Source of the DNA: JAKAXG01 sp035702985 | GTDB taxonomy: Bacteria > Actinomycetota > Acidimicrobiia > Acidimicrobiales > Palsa-688 | Reading direction: 5' to 3' | Length of the DNA stretch: 64,000 bases | Assembly: GCA_035702985.1 (NCBI GenBank) | Contig: DASSZD010000067.1 | Span: 12,237-76,236 of the forward strand | Part shown: in pieces, positions 43,646 to 52,939 of the stretch | Layout of the letters: each line of letters starts with the position of its first letter | How positions within the stretch are numbered: position 1 is the stretch's first letter | The notes under the pieces: model-generated | Told to the model about the DNA's origin: nothing | Database searches by the model: none | The model's input: the letters and a program-made list of their open reading frames with translations, nothing else | Translations under genes and position numbers: made by a program

Positions 43646-44767
43646 TCAGGTATGGGGGGACACGTATTCGGTCCAGCGTTGACCGTCCCACCACCGCCAC
43701 CGGTTGTAGCCGGCCGGGTCGGGGTGCCAGCCGGGGGGCGGACCGCCCGGGCCGGTTCCCGGGAACGGCCCGGCGGGTGAGCCAGGCCCGGCCGGCGACC
43801 CAGGCCCGACCGGCGACCCAGGCCCGACCGGCCGCCCGACGCCCCGGCCGGGGGGCCAGCCGAGACCCCAGGCCCCACCCGGGCCCGGTCCACGCCCGGC
43901 GGGCCAGCCGACCACCGGCCGGTTGTTGCGCTCGACCAGCCAGAGGATGACCGCGGCGATCCAGATGCCCGCCACCACCAGGATGGCCACGCCGGTCACC
44001 CCCACCCACCGTTGCGACAGGAACCCCACCATGTCCCAACCGGTGTGGCAGACGATCAACGGAAGCAGCTCGCGGAACCTCAGGTAGGTCCAGTAGTAGA
44101 TCGCCGCCCACAGGAGGATCCCCAGCACCCCGGGCCCGTAATAGACGTGGTACGAGCCGCGCAGCACCAGCGCCACGGCTGTCACCTCCCACCACGGCCG
44201 GCCGGCCTGGCGCAGGCTCACCACCACGAAGGCCAATACCACCAGTTCCTCGACGACCCCGGCCTGGACGGAGTCCACCATCCCGAAGATCAACTCGGGG
44301 GCGTTCGGGGTGCCGGTCGGCAGGTGCCCGGTCTGGAGCAGGGCGTTGAGGATCCCGCCGGCGACCAGGCCGAGCAGTCCCCACGCCGCCACCCGCACGC
44401 TGCGGCTCACCGCCACCCGGCCGTCGTCGAGCCGGGGGATCCGCAGCCCCAGCGTCGCCGGGCGCACCCCCCGGCGGGCGGACAACAGCAGCACCACCGC
44501 CACGGCCAGCCCGATCTGGGCGCACAGGTCGACCGCCTGGGGGCTGTAGGCCGCCCAGCTGCCGGACTGGAGCAGGTTGCGGTAGCGGTCCCCGAGGAGC
44601 AGGGCGGCGGCCACCACGCCCGACAGGAAGAAGGCGGCGAACACCAGCAGCACCTCGGCGTAGGCCCGGCGGGTGCTGATCGGGGGGAGCGCAGGATCCG
44701 GGGCCGGCGACCACCAGGGGCGGGCCCCGGATCCGGTCTCCGGGTCCGGGGCGGCTGGACCGTGCAT
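43646..44767 (-). CDS. CPBP-family membrane protein with C-terminal DUF2510
   Basis: The 373-residue protein has seven or eight TM segments. Motifs resemble the CPBP (Abi) intramembrane protease family: VVEELVVLAFVV, RGSYHVYYGP and VCHTGWDMVGF. The first motif keeps EE but lacks the usual following Arg. After a Gly/Pro-rich repeat it ends in a DUF2510 domain (PPGWHPDPAGYNRWRWWDGQ). CPBP proteins act in prenyl-protein processing, bacteriocin self-protection or stress; the role here is unknown. CACCCT ends 6 nt before ATG 44767. Confidence 0.8.
   Translation of the reverse strand: MHGPAAPDPETGSGARPWWSPAPDPALPPISTRRAYAEVLLVFAAFFLSGVVAAALLLGDRYRNLLQSGSWAAYSPQAVDLCAQIGLAVAVVLLLSARRGVRPATLGLRIPRLDDGRVAVSRSVRVAAWGLLGLVAGGILNALLQTGHLPTGTPNAPELIFGMVDSVQAGVVEELVVLAFVVVSLRQAGRPWWEVTAVALVLRGSYHVYYGPGVLGILLWAAIYYWTYLRFRELLPLIVCHTGWDMVGFLSQRWVGVTGVAILVVAGIWIAAVILWLVERNNRPVVGWPAGRGPGPGGAWGLGWPPGRGVGRPVGPGSPVGPGSPAGPGSPAGPFPGTGPGGPPPGWHPDPAGYNRWRWWDGQRWTEYVSPHT
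43779..43832. repeat. 18-bp tandem repeat coding for a Gly/Pro/Ser linker
   Basis: Three 18-bp units, of which the last two (43797-43814, 43815-43832) are identical (GACCCAGGCCCGACCGGC), encode GPGSPV/A repeats joining the membrane part to DUF2510. Copy number is likely variable between strains. Confidence 0.75.
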
Positions 44768-44872
44768 GCGTTCAGGGTGCCAGAACGGCCCACCGATATG
44801 GTTCCGCCGCACCGCCGCCCGTACCGGGCCCGGCGCGCCCGGGCCGGCTCGAAATGCGAGAATCGCGGCACC

Positions 44873-45973
44873 GTGACCACGCCGCCCGACCCTCCCATCG
44901 CGGCGCCCGGGCGCGGCCGCTGGGTCAGGGCCTGGCCGGCCATCAAGACCGTCGTCGCCCTCGCCGCGGTGGGCCTGGCGGCATGGGCCATATCCGGCAA
45001 GACCGACGAGTTGCGGGGGGTCACCGGCTACCTGGACCACCTGCACTGGGTATGGGTGCTGGTGGCGGTGATGGCCGAGGTGTCGTGCTACCTGGCCCTG
45101 AGCCAGCTGCAGAGGCGCCTCCTGCGGGCCGGCCGGATCCGGATACCGGTCCCCCAGATGTTCGGCATCACCATGGCCGGGTCGGCCATCCAGGCCTCCT
45201 TCCCGGCTGGCAGCGTGGTGTACCTGGCCTACCTGTTCCGCCAGTTCCGGCGCTGGGGCGCCGACGACCTGCTGGCCACCTGGGTGATCCTGGCTTTCAA
45301 CGTGGTGACCTTCGCCTCCCTGGCTGCCATCTCGGCGGTGGGGCTGGCCCTGGCTGCCTCGGCGGGCAGCGCCTACGACCTGGTGGAGGCCATCCTCGGC
45401 ATCCTGCTGGTGGCCCTGCTGTTCGTTCTGGCCATCATGGAACGCCGCCGCCTGCTGCCCCACGTCACCCGGGCGGTGCGCCTGTCGCAGCGGCTGTTCC
45501 ACCGGCCCCAGCCCGGCCGCCCGGCCGACCAGGTGGTCGCCGGCTGGGCCCGGGAGCTGGCCGCGGTCAGCCCGTCCCGGGGGGTGTGGGCCCGGTCCGT
45601 GATCATGAGCCTGACCAACTGGCTCTCCGATCTGAGCTGCCTGGCCCTGTCGTTCATGGCCGTGGGGGTGGGCGTGCCGTGGCGGGGACTGCTGCTCGCC
45701 TACGGGGCCGGGCAGCTGGCGTCCACCCTGCCCATAACCCCGGGGGGGCTGGGGGCGGTGGAGGGGTCCCTTACGGTGGCGCTGGTGACCTTCGGGGGCT
45801 CCACCGAGTCCACGGTGGCGGCGGTGCTGCTGTACCGGGTGCTGTCGTTCTGGATGATCCTGCCGGTCGGCTGGGGGTCGTGGGCCACGCTGGCCCTCCT
45901 GGGGCGGAGCCGGGCCCCGGCCCAGTCCGCGGTGGCCGCACTAGAGTCGCCGGCGTCGGGAGCACAGACGTGA
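44873..45973 (+). CDS. YbhN/LPG_synthase_TM-type flippase-like membrane protein
   Basis: The 366-residue protein has about eight TM segments and family motifs PVPQMFGITMAGSAIQASFPAG, LSFMAVGVGVPWRGLLLAYGAGQLASTLPITPGGLGAVEG and YRVLSFWMILPVGW. It matches the UPF0104/AglD2 membrane domain also seen in MprF-type synthases, which transport lipids; it has no soluble synthase part. The GTG start at 44873 is preceded by GAGAAT ending 9 nt upstream. It overlaps the following lipoprotein gene by 4 bp. Confidence 0.87.
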   Translation: MTTPPDPPIAAPGRGRWVRAWPAIKTVVALAAVGLAAWAISGKTDELRGVTGYLDHLHWVWVLVAVMAEVSCYLALSQLQRRLLRAGRIRIPVPQMFGITMAGSAIQASFPAGSVVYLAYLFRQFRRWGADDLLATWVILAFNVVTFASLAAISAVGLALAASAGSAYDLVEAILGILLVALLFVLAIMERRRLLPHVTRAVRLSQRLFHRPQPGRPADQVVAGWARELAAVSPSRGVWARSVIMSLTNWLSDLSCLALSFMAVGVGVPWRGLLLAYGAGQLASTLPITPGGLGAVEGSLTVALVTFGGSTESTVAAVLLYRVLSFWMILPVGWGSWATLALLGRSRAPAQSAVAALESPASGAQT

Positions 45974-46413
45974 CCACCTGGACCGGCCGTTCGTGCCGCG
46001 CGCTGGCCGCGGCCTCCGTCCTGGCTGCCACCGGGGTGGTCGCCGGGGGCTGCGGATCCCCGACCCCGGTGGTGTCCAACGGTTCGGTGTCAGCCTGCTA
46101 CCGGGCCCTGCCGGTGGGCCGGCAGGCCCTGCACGCCCCCGAGGCCAAGCTGATCGGGGTGCACCGGATACCCGTCGACGCGGTGCGGGCCCGTCTGCCC
46201 GCCTCGGCCCGGGCGGAGCTGGCCGCCGAGAACGACACGGCCGTGTGCGCCATGGCCTTCCACGGCACCTTCGCCCCGGGCCAGATCCAGGCGGCCGACC
46301 CGGCCCAGTCCGGCGACTACGCCCTGGTGCTGGTCTCGAGCCGGCGGCTGCATCTGGTGGCGGCCATCGTGTTGAAGCATCTGCCCCGGGCCTTCGGTGG
46401 CCGCACCTTCTGA
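45970..46413 (+). CDS. Small uncharacterised lipoprotein
   Basis: The 147-residue protein has a signal peptide with lipobox VVAGGC (Cys near residue 28) and two further cysteines (SACYRAL and TAVCAMAF), perhaps a disulfide. I do not recognise the family. It is coupled by GTGA to the YbhN-like gene, so it may sit on the outer face near that membrane protein. A D12-class methylase starts 15 bp later. Confidence 0.72.
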   Translation: MTTWTGRSCRALAAASVLAATGVVAGGCGSPTPVVSNGSVSACYRALPVGRQALHAPEAKLIGVHRIPVDAVRARLPASARAELAAENDTAVCAMAFHGTFAPGQIQAADPAQSGDYALVLVSSRRLHLVAAIVLKHLPRAFGGRTF

Positions 46414-46428
46414 GCCGACCACGACCGG

Positions 46429-47499
46429 ATGATCAAGTACCTGGGGTCCAAACGGCGGCTGGTACCGGTCCTCGGCGACCTGCTCGAGCGGTCCGGGGCG
46501 GACCGGGCCATCGACCTGTTCACCGGCACCACCCGGGTGGCCCAGGAATGGAAGCGCCGGGGCGCCCGCGTGACCGCGGTCGACGCCGCCCGCTACGCCG
46601 CCGTGCTGGCCGACTGCTTCATCGCTCTCGACGCCACCCGGGTCGATCTGGACGGCGCCGCCGAATTCCTGGCCCACCTGCAGGCGCTCAACGGGGTGGA
46701 CGGCTACGTCACCGAGACCTTCAGCCGGCAGGCCCGGTACTTCCAGGAGCACAACGCCCGGCGCATCGACGCCATCCGCGACGCCATCGAGGAGCTCGGG
46801 CCTCACCACCCGTGGCGGTCGGTGATGCTCTCCGCCCTGCTCCTGGCCGCCGACCGGGTGGACTCGACCACCGGCGTCCAGATGGCCTACCTGAAGAGCT
46901 GGTCGCCCCGGTCGTTCGCCCCCCTGGAGCTGCGCATGCCGGAGCTGATCGCCGGCCCGGGCCGGGCCGTGCACGGCGACGTGATGGATGTGGTCGGCGA
47001 TCTGGGCGAGGCCGGGGTGGCCTACCTGGACCCTCCGTACAACCAGCACCGCTACAACGGCAACTACCACGTGTGGGAGACCCTGATGGCCTGGGACGCC
47101 CCGGCCCACTACGGGGTGGCGTGCAAGCGGGTCGATCTGCGCGACCCGGCATCGGCCAGCGTGTTCAACCGGCGCCGCGACGCCCCCGACGCGCTGGCCC
47201 GCCTGGTACGGGAGGTACCGGCCGAGGTGGTGATCATCTCCGGCAGCGACGAGGGCTGGGTGAGCCTGGAGGACCTGACCGACATGGCCGCCGGACGCGG
47301 CGAGGTGGCGGTGCTGGCGTTCGACTCCAAGCGCTACGTGGGCGCCCAGATCGGCATCCACAACCCCAAGGGGGAAAAGGTCGGCCGGGTCGGCCGGACG
47401 CGCAACGTCGAGTACGTCGTCGTGGCCGGACCGCCCGCCGCCGTCCGGCGGATGTCGGCCGGGTACCAGGCGGCGGACCCGGGCCGGGTCAGCCGGTGA
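46429..47499 (+). CDS. D12-class N6-adenine DNA methyltransferase, no restriction partner
   Basis: The 356-residue protein starts MIKYLGSKRRLVPVLGDLL, the family's N-terminal SAM and DNA-binding segment. It continues with AIDLFTGTTRVAQEWKRRG (motif I) and has the catalytic LDPPYNQHRYNGNYHVWETL (DPPY). These mark an alpha-class adenine methylase such as Dam. No restriction endonuclease, specificity subunit or phage gene is adjacent. Its target site cannot be read from sequence. The last 11 bp overlap the convergent sigma factor gene. Confidence 0.92.
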   Translation: MIKYLGSKRRLVPVLGDLLERSGADRAIDLFTGTTRVAQEWKRRGARVTAVDAARYAAVLADCFIALDATRVDLDGAAEFLAHLQALNGVDGYVTETFSRQARYFQEHNARRIDAIRDAIEELGPHHPWRSVMLSALLLAADRVDSTTGVQMAYLKSWSPRSFAPLELRMPELIAGPGRAVHGDVMDVVGDLGEAGVAYLDPPYNQHRYNGNYHVWETLMAWDAPAHYGVACKRVDLRDPASASVFNRRRDAPDALARLVREVPAEVVIISGSDEGWVSLEDLTDMAAGRGEVAVLAFDSKRYVGAQIGIHNPKGEKVGRVGRTRNVEYVVVAGPPAAVRRMSAGYQAADPGRVSR

Positions 47500-48424
47500 G
47501 CAGCTCCCGGGCGCCTCGGTCGGTGGAGGGGTGACGCAGCTTGGACATGGCCCGGGCCTCGATCTGGCGGATGCGCTCCCGGGTCAGGCTGAAGTGCTCC
47601 CCCACCTCGTCGAGGGTGCGGGGCTCGCCGCGGTCCAGGCCGAAGCGCAGCCGGAGGATCTCCCGCTCCCGCTCGTCCAGGGCGATGAGCATCTTGTTGA
47701 CCTCGCCGGAGAGCAGGGCGGCCGCCGCCGCGTCGAACGGCGAGACCGCCGACCGGTCCTCGACCACGTCACCCAGCTCGGCGTCGCCGTCCTCGCGGAG
47801 CGGCTCTGACAACGACAGCGGCTCGGCGGCGTGACGGAGGATCTCGGTGACCTTCTCCTCCTCCAGCTCCAGGTCGGCGGCCAGCTCGGCCACGGTGGGC
47901 CGCCGGCCCAGCTGACCCTCCAGGCGGCCCCGGGCCTTGGTCACCCGGGTGAGGAGGTCGCCGGCGTGGACCGGCAGCCGGACGGTACGGCCGGTGTTGG
48001 CGATACCCCGGGTGATGGCCTGGCGGATCCACCAGGTGGCGTAGGTGGAGAACTTGAAGCCCTTGCGCCAGTCGAACTTCTCGACGGCGTGCATCAGGCC
48101 CAGGTTGCCCTCCTGGACCAGGTCGAGCAGCGGCAACTCGGCGGCCTGGTACTTCTTGGCGATCGACACGACCAGGCGCAGGTTGGCCTTGACGAAGGTC
48201 TCGGCGGCGTCGTCGCCGTCCCGGACGAGCCGGCGCAACTCCCGCTTCCGGGACGGGGTGACGGTCTTACCGGAGGCCATCTCCGCCCGGGCCTCCCGGC
48301 CGGCCTCGATGGCCTGGGCCAGGCGGGCCTCGTCGTCCTTGGTCAGCAGCGCATGCTTACCGATGTCGTTCAGGTAGAGGCGGACCAGGTCCTCCTCGGG
48401 CTGAGCGGCGTGGTTGTTGGGCAC
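47489..48424 (-). CDS. RNA polymerase sigma-70 factor, primary-like (group 1/2)
   Basis: The 311-residue sigma factor has region 1.2 (LVRLYLNDIGKHALLTKDDE), region 2 (NLRLVVSIAKKYQ, LDLVQEGNLGLMHAVEKFDW, FKFSTYATWWIRQAI, for -10 recognition), region 3 (from about 170) and region 4 with helix-turn-helix TLDEVGEHFSLTRERIRQIE. It lacks the long acidic region 1.1 of RpoD, as in HrdB/SigB-type principal or group 2 factors of actinobacteria. The start is GTG 48424. A good promoter lies 63-100 bp upstream. Confidence 0.94.
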   Translation of the reverse strand: MPNNHAAQPEEDLVRLYLNDIGKHALLTKDDEARLAQAIEAGREARAEMASGKTVTPSRKRELRRLVRDGDDAAETFVKANLRLVVSIAKKYQAAELPLLDLVQEGNLGLMHAVEKFDWRKGFKFSTYATWWIRQAITRGIANTGRTVRLPVHAGDLLTRVTKARGRLEGQLGRRPTVAELAADLELEEEKVTEILRHAAEPLSLSEPLREDGDAELGDVVEDRSAVSPFDAAAAALLSGEVNKMLIALDEREREILRLRFGLDRGEPRTLDEVGEHFSLTRERIRQIEARAMSKLRHPSTDRGARELLTG

Positions 48425-48494
48425 TCGTCCTCGTCTTTCCCGATGTACCCGGACAGGTAAACCGATGGTGCCTCAGAGAGCCACCAGGAAGAAA

Positions 48495-48523
48495 ATATTA
48501 CCTGATGAACCGGGGTTCGTGAA
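48495..48523 (-). promoter_or_regulatory. Promoter of the sigma factor gene
   Basis: On the minus strand TTCACG (48518-48523) and TAATAT (48495-48500) are 17 bp apart, one of the clearest vegetative promoters in this window. Initiation near 48487 would give a leader of about 63 nt. Confidence 0.6.
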
Positions 48524-48560
48524 GGGTCCGACGCCCCCCGACTGGTTGCGCGCACAAGCG

Positions 48561-48585
48561 TGAAGCGGGCTTCAGCCCGTAGCCT
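48561..48585 (+). promoter_or_regulatory. Candidate MarR operator overlapping the marR -10 box
   Basis: TGAAGCGGGCTTCA (48561-48574) is a perfect 6-2-6 palindrome, overlapped by a second one (CGGGCTTCAGCCCG, 48566-48579). TAGCCT (48580-48585) ends 7 nt before the marR ATG. A dimeric regulator bound here would block the promoter, which fits autorepression. It also lies in the divergent gap with the sigma gene. Confidence 0.5.
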
Positions 48586-48592
48586 TTAGGCC

Positions 48593-49078
48593 ATGACGGT
48601 GGAGTCCCTCGAACCGCCCCCCCGGGCCCGGGTGCGATGGCTCACGGCGGAGGAGCAGCAGGTGTGGCGCCGGCTTCTCAGCGTTGAGTCCCGGCTGCGC
48701 GACCGCCTCGATCGCGATCTCCGGGAGGCCCACGCCCTGACCCTCGGCGAGTACGAGGTGCTCGTGCATCTCTCCGAGGCCGGACCCACCGGCGTGCGGA
48801 TGTCCGACCTGGCGGAACTGCTGCTCCTCTCCCGCAGCGGTCTCACCCGCCGGATCGACAGCCTGGTCAGGGCCGGGCTGGTGGCCCGCCGGTCCTGCCC
48901 GGTGGACGGCCGGGGGTCCATGGCCGAGCTGACCGTCGGGGGCCGCAGCCGCCTGGCCGAGGCCGCCCCCACCCACGTGGCCGGGGTGCGGCGGTACCTG
49001 ATCGACGTGCTCGGCGGCCACATCGAGGGTCTGGCCGGCGGCCTGTCCCGGGTCGAGGAGGCCCTGGACCGGGGCTGA
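48593..49078 (+). CDS. MarR-family transcriptional regulator
   Basis: The 161-residue protein has the MarR winged-helix fold: helix RLLSVESRLRDRLDRDLRE, LTLGEYEVLVHLSEAG, recognition helix in LSRSGLTRRIDSLVRAGLVARR, and the wing SCPVDGRGSMAELT. A C-terminal dimerisation helix follows. The typical ligand class is phenolic compounds or oxidants; none is evident here. A palindromic operator lies at its own promoter. The next genes are transcribed on the other strand, so it may control only itself and distant targets. Confidence 0.92.
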   Translation: MTVESLEPPPRARVRWLTAEEQQVWRRLLSVESRLRDRLDRDLREAHALTLGEYEVLVHLSEAGPTGVRMSDLAELLLLSRSGLTRRIDSLVRAGLVARRSCPVDGRGSMAELTVGGRSRLAEAAPTHVAGVRRYLIDVLGGHIEGLAGGLSRVEEALDRG

Positions 49079-49090
49079 CCCGGGCCGGTG

Positions 49091-49423
49091 TCAGCCGGCG
49101 CCGCCCCCGGTGGCGAACTGGCCGCCCCGCTCGATCCAGCCGTTGGTGCCCCCGGCCACGGAGATGGCCGGGTACCCGGCCCCGACCAGCGCCTGGGCCG
49201 CGGTGAGGCTGCGGCCGCCGACCGCGCAGATCACGTACAGCGGGTCGGCGTCGGGGATCTCGTCCTGGCGGGCGGCCAGCTCGCCGAGCGGTATCAGCAC
49301 CGCGCCCGGCACGTGCGCCTGGTCGTACTCGTCGGGGTTGCGGACGTCGAGCACGGTGGCTCCGGCGGCGTGGGCCCGGGCGAAGGTGTCCAGGTCCACT
49401 TCGAGCGGATGGGAATCGGTCAC
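49091..49423 (-). CDS. Rhodanese-like domain protein
   Basis: The 110-residue single-domain rhodanese has VTDSHPLEVDLDTFARA at the start, VLDVRNPDEYDQAHVPGAVLIPLGEL (CH2A-like) and an active-site loop starting with Cys in YVICAVGGRS, so it probably carries a persulfide. GTG 49423 is supported by CAGAAT ending 6 nt upstream. It lies just downstream of pdxH. Acceptor unknown. Confidence 0.9.
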   Translation of the reverse strand: MTDSHPLEVDLDTFARAHAAGATVLDVRNPDEYDQAHVPGAVLIPLGELAARQDEIPDADPLYVICAVGGRSLTAAQALVGAGYPAISVAGGTNGWIERGGQFATGGGAG

Positions 49424-49458
49424 GGCCCCATTCTGGCCTGCCGGCCACCCGTCGCGGG

Positions 49459-50052
49459 TCAGGGGAACAGCCGGGTGGCGGCCCAGCCGTCGGCCTGGCG
49501 CCGGTACAGGACCCGGTCGTGGAGCCGGTAGGCGCCCTGCTGCCAGAACTCCACCTCCTCCGGCTCGACCCGCCAGCCCCCCCACCACGGCGGGCGGGGT
49601 ACGGGAGACCCGTCGAAGCGGTCCTCCATCATGGCCACCCGGGCCTCCAGGTCGGCCCGGCTGGCCACCGGCCGGCTCTGATCCGACGCCCACGCCCCGA
49701 TCTGCGAGCCCCGCGGCCGGGTGGCGAAGTAGGCGTCGGACTCGCCGTCTCCCACCGGGACCACCGGGCCGCGCACCCGGACCTGGCGGTCGACGGTGAG
49801 CCAGCGGAACGCCAGCGCGGCGAACGGGTTGGCGGCCATCTCCTGGCCTTTGCGGCTGGCCCCGTTGGTGTAGAACACGAACCCCCGCCGGTCGACGCCC
49901 CGCAGCAGCACGAAGCGGACCGACGGCCGGCCGTCGGTCCCGCTGGTGGCCAGGGCCATGGCCTCCGGTTCGGGCTGGCCGGCCTCCCGGGCGGCGGCGA
50001 ACCACGCCGAGAACTGCTCGACCGGGTCGGCGGCCAGCTCCTCAGGTCCCAC
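49459..50052 (-). CDS. pdxH: Pyridoxamine 5'-phosphate oxidase
   Basis: The FMN enzyme makes pyridoxal 5'-phosphate. The 197-residue protein has ADPVEQFSAWFAAAREAG, PSVRFVLLRGVDRRGFVFYT (FMN), FRWLTVDRQVRVRG, and the C-terminal pattern FWQQGAYRLHDRVLYRR ending ATRLFP, typical of PdxH. The start is GTG 50052, just before the conserved helix; E. coli PdxH is about 20 residues longer at the N-terminus. It lies 20 bp downstream of pyrE. Confidence 0.94.
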   Translation of the reverse strand: MGPEELAADPVEQFSAWFAAAREAGQPEPEAMALATSGTDGRPSVRFVLLRGVDRRGFVFYTNGASRKGQEMAANPFAALAFRWLTVDRQVRVRGPVVPVGDGESDAYFATRPRGSQIGAWASDQSRPVASRADLEARVAMMEDRFDGSPVPRPPWWGGWRVEPEEVEFWQQGAYRLHDRVLYRRQADGWAATRLFP

Positions 50053-50072
50053 CGGAACGTCGCTCCCGGCGA

Positions 50073-50624
50073 TCAGAGGGGCTCGATGCCCAGGTCGAAC
50101 CAGCTCAGGAGCGGCAGCCAGCGGATGCCGGACGCGGCGAAGCGCTCGGCCACCGCCGGGCTGCGGTCCAGCAGGGCGGTCGCCGCCACTATGTCCACGC
50201 CCAGCTCCTGCACCCGCTCCGCCGCCCGCAGCAGCGACGCTCCTGTCGACACCACGTCCTCCACCATCACCACCCGGTCGCCGGGCTGGAGCCGGGCCCC
50301 CTCCACCCAGGCGCCCCGTCCGTGCCCCTTGGCCTCCTTGCGCACCGAGAACCAGGTGCACCCGCCGACCACGGCCACCCCGTGGGCCAAGGCGTCGGCG
50401 CCCATGGTCGGGCCGCCGACCGAGTCGAACGGCTCACCGACCAGGTCCAGCACCGCCTGGCTGGCCCGGCGCAGGTCGGCGCCGGCGGCGACGGCGTGCT
50501 TGCCGTCCACGTAGTCGTGGCTCCAGCCGCCGGAGCTGAGCTGGAACGGCTCCGGCCGGTGCTCGTAGCCGGTCCGGCGGACCAGTTCGGCGAGGGACGA
50601 TCGGTATGCGGGATCGAGCGGCAT
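50073..50624 (-). CDS. pyrE: Orotate phosphoribosyltransferase
   Basis: The 183-residue enzyme joins orotate and PRPP in pyrimidine synthesis. It has the PRPP motif [15 protein letters not shown] and the flexible loop with [28 protein letters not shown] lies between. TACAAT ends 9 nt before the ATG at 50624, so the leader is very short. It probably heads a transcript with pdxH and the rhodanese gene. Confidence 0.95.
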   Translation of the reverse strand: MPLDPAYRSSLAELVRRTGYEHRPEPFQLSSGGWSHDYVDGKHAVAAGADLRRASQAVLDLVGEPFDSVGGPTMGADALAHGVAVVGGCTWFSVRKEAKGHGRGAWVEGARLQPGDRVVMVEDVVSTGASLLRAAERVQELGVDIVAATALLDRSPAVAERFAASGIRWLPLLSWFDLGIEPL

Positions 50625-50656
50625 GTCCGGTCGATTGTAGGGAAGCCGGGCGACCG

Positions 50657-52843
50657 TTACGCCGGGTGGGAGGTGACCTCGGCCAGCGAGGACGGCAGCG
50701 GCTCGGAATGGACGATGGTGAGACGCTGCGTGGCCCGGGTGAACGCCACGTACAGAGCCCGCATCCCCTGGGGCGAGTCGGCCGCCATCCGGCCCGGCTC
50801 CACCACCGTGACCGAGTCGAACTCCAGGCCCTTGGCGTCCTCGATGGTGAGGACGGTCAGCTGCTGGTCCAGGGCCTCCCGCCCGGCGGTGCCGAACGGC
50901 ACCCCGGACCGGCGCAGCGCGTCGAGGACATCGGGCAGCAGCGAGGGCGGCACGATGAGCGCGGCGGTCCCCTGACGCTGGTCCCTCAGGTCGCCCGTGA
51001 CGGTGGCCACCACGGACTCCACCAGCTGGCCCGACCGGGGGAAGCCACCGGGACGGGCCGCCGTGACCACCCGGGGCGGGTGCCCCGAGGCCCGCACCGA
51101 GTCGGGGGAACGCATGCCCGGCGCCACCTGCTCGAGGATCCGGGCGGCCAGCTCCATGATCTCGTGGGGGGTGCGGTAGTTGACCGTCAGCTCGTTGAGC
51201 CGCCACTCCCGGCGGGCCGGCAGGTGCTCCACCACCTGGTTCCACGAGGCCGGCGACCACGGGCCGGTGGCCTGGGCCACGTCGCCCACCACGGTCATGG
51301 AACCCGACAGGGACCGCCGGGCCACCATCCGCAGCTGCATGGGGGACAGATCCTGCGTCTCGTCCACGACCACGTGCCCGTAGGTGCGTATGGCCTCCGG
51401 CCGGTCGGGGTGGGCCCGGCGCGGCGTGCCCAGGATGGCCCACGCCTCGTCCAGCAGGGGTATGTCGGCGTCGGTCCACGCCACCGGCTCGTCGGGGCGG
51501 CCCCGCGGCCGGTAGAGCAGGGCCTGCTCGGCCGGGTTCAGGACACCCGCCGAGGCCAGCTCGATGAGCGGGCGGGCGCCGAACAGGTCGTGGACGAGCT
51601 GCTCGGGGGTCAGTACCGGCCACATGCGGTCCAGGGCCTCGACCATGGCCGGGTCCCGTCTCAGGGCCCGGCCCAGCTCGTCGGCCGATACCGGCTCGGT
51701 CCCGCCCGGCTCGGCGCCGGGGCCGGCTGCGACCCGGCCCCGCCGGGCGTCGTCCTGCTCGGCGGCCATCTGCTCTGCCAGGTGCCGCCACAGGACCTGC
51801 TCGAGGGTCCGGCGGCGGGCGTTGTGGGGCCCCGGCCGGCGCTTGACCGCACCGACCAGCTCGGCCGACAGCGCCGGGGTGAGCCTGAGCACCCGGCGCC
51901 CGTAGGGGACCTCGGCGGTGTGGCGGAGGGGCCGCTGGCGGTCGGCGACCGCCCGGGCCAGCACCCTGGCCATGCGGGGGTCGCCCTTGAGCCGGGTGAC
52001 GGCGGGGTCGTCGGCGGCGACCGCCCGGGTGACGGGGTACAGCCCGTTGACCGTGGACAGCTGCACGCCCGTCTCGTCCAGCGAGGGCAGGACGTGCTCG
52101 ATGTAGCGGAGGAAGGTGGGGTTGGGCCCGAGGACCAGGACCCCCTGGCTCTCCAGCGGGAACCGGTGGGTGTAGAGCAGGTAGGCGGCCCGGTGCAGCG
52201 CCACCGCCGTCTTGCCGGTCCCGGGCCCTCCCTGCACCACCAGTACGCCGGGCAGCGGGGCCCGGATGATCTCGTCCTGCTCCCGCTGGACGGTGGCCAC
52301 GATGTCGCGCATGCGCCCGGTGCGGGACCGCTCCAGGGTGGCCAGAAGGACCTGGGGCCCGGACAGTCCGAGACCGCGGCCGTCGTTGACCCCCTCGGGA
52401 TCGAACAGTTCGTCCTCCAGGTCGACGACCAGCCGGCCCTCGGTGAGGAAATGGCGCCGGCGCACCAGGCCCATGGGATGGGCCCCGGTCGCCCGGTAGA
52501 ACGGTTCGGCCACCGGCGCCCGCCAGTCCACGACCAGCGGCTCCTGGTTGGCGTCGGATACGGCGATCCGGCCGATGTGGAATGCCTCCGGGTCGCCGCC
52601 GGCCTCGGCCGGCGCCCGGTCGATCCGGCCGAAGATCAGCGCCTCGTCGCCGAGCTGCAGCTGCTCCAGCCGGCCCAGGCTGTTGCGCACCCGGATGTCA
52701 CGCTCGGTGAGCGCCTGGAAGGTGCCTCCCCTTTCCCCGAAGGCGTCGCGGAGCATGGTCTGAGCAGCCGCCCTCATGGCGGCGAGTCTCTGGTACGCCA
52801 GATCCACGTGGGCCTGCTCGGCCGGAACGTCGGGATGGGCCAT
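50657..52843 (-). CDS. HelD-like UvrD/RecD superfamily I helicase
   Basis: The 728-residue protein has the HelD plan: an N-terminal coiled coil ([20 protein letters not shown]) that in studied members enters the RNA polymerase secondary channel, then helicase motif [21 protein letters not shown] near residue 200, motif [34 protein letters not shown] and the C-terminal [12 protein letters not shown]. HelD frees stalled RNA polymerase, and some actinobacterial members affect rifampicin response. ATG 52843 is favoured by GATGTT ending 7 nt upstream; ATG 52855 is an alternative. Divergent from hemE. Confidence 0.92.
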   Translation of the reverse strand: MAHPDVPAEQAHVDLAYQRLAAMRAAAQTMLRDAFGERGGTFQALTERDIRVRNSLGRLEQLQLGDEALIFGRIDRAPAEAGGDPEAFHIGRIAVSDANQEPLVVDWRAPVAEPFYRATGAHPMGLVRRRHFLTEGRLVVDLEDELFDPEGVNDGRGLGLSGPQVLLATLERSRTGRMRDIVATVQREQDEIIRAPLPGVLVVQGGPGTGKTAVALHRAAYLLYTHRFPLESQGVLVLGPNPTFLRYIEHVLPSLDETGVQLSTVNGLYPVTRAVAADDPAVTRLKGDPRMARVLARAVADRQRPLRHTAEVPYGRRVLRLTPALSAELVGAVKRRPGPHNARRRTLEQVLWRHLAEQMAAEQDDARRGRVAAGPGAEPGGTEPVSADELGRALRRDPAMVEALDRMWPVLTPEQLVHDLFGARPLIELASAGVLNPAEQALLYRPRGRPDEPVAWTDADIPLLDEAWAILGTPRRAHPDRPEAIRTYGHVVVDETQDLSPMQLRMVARRSLSGSMTVVGDVAQATGPWSPASWNQVVEHLPARREWRLNELTVNYRTPHEIMELAARILEQVAPGMRSPDSVRASGHPPRVVTAARPGGFPRSGQLVESVVATVTGDLRDQRQGTAALIVPPSLLPDVLDALRRSGVPFGTAGREALDQQLTVLTIEDAKGLEFDSVTVVEPGRMAADSPQGMRALYVAFTRATQRLTIVHSEPLPSSLAEVTSHPA

Positions 52844-52939
52844 ATAGGGAAACATCCACTTTGCGTGCTCCCGCTGGCCAATGCAAGCCACCGCGGCCGC
52901 GGCTGGTTCCGCCCGGGGACGGATACCATCTGCCGTGCA

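Noticed and set aside
50606..52939. Long plus-strand extension before hemE
   Set aside because: It is antisense to HelD; the hemE family similarity begins only at about 52950.
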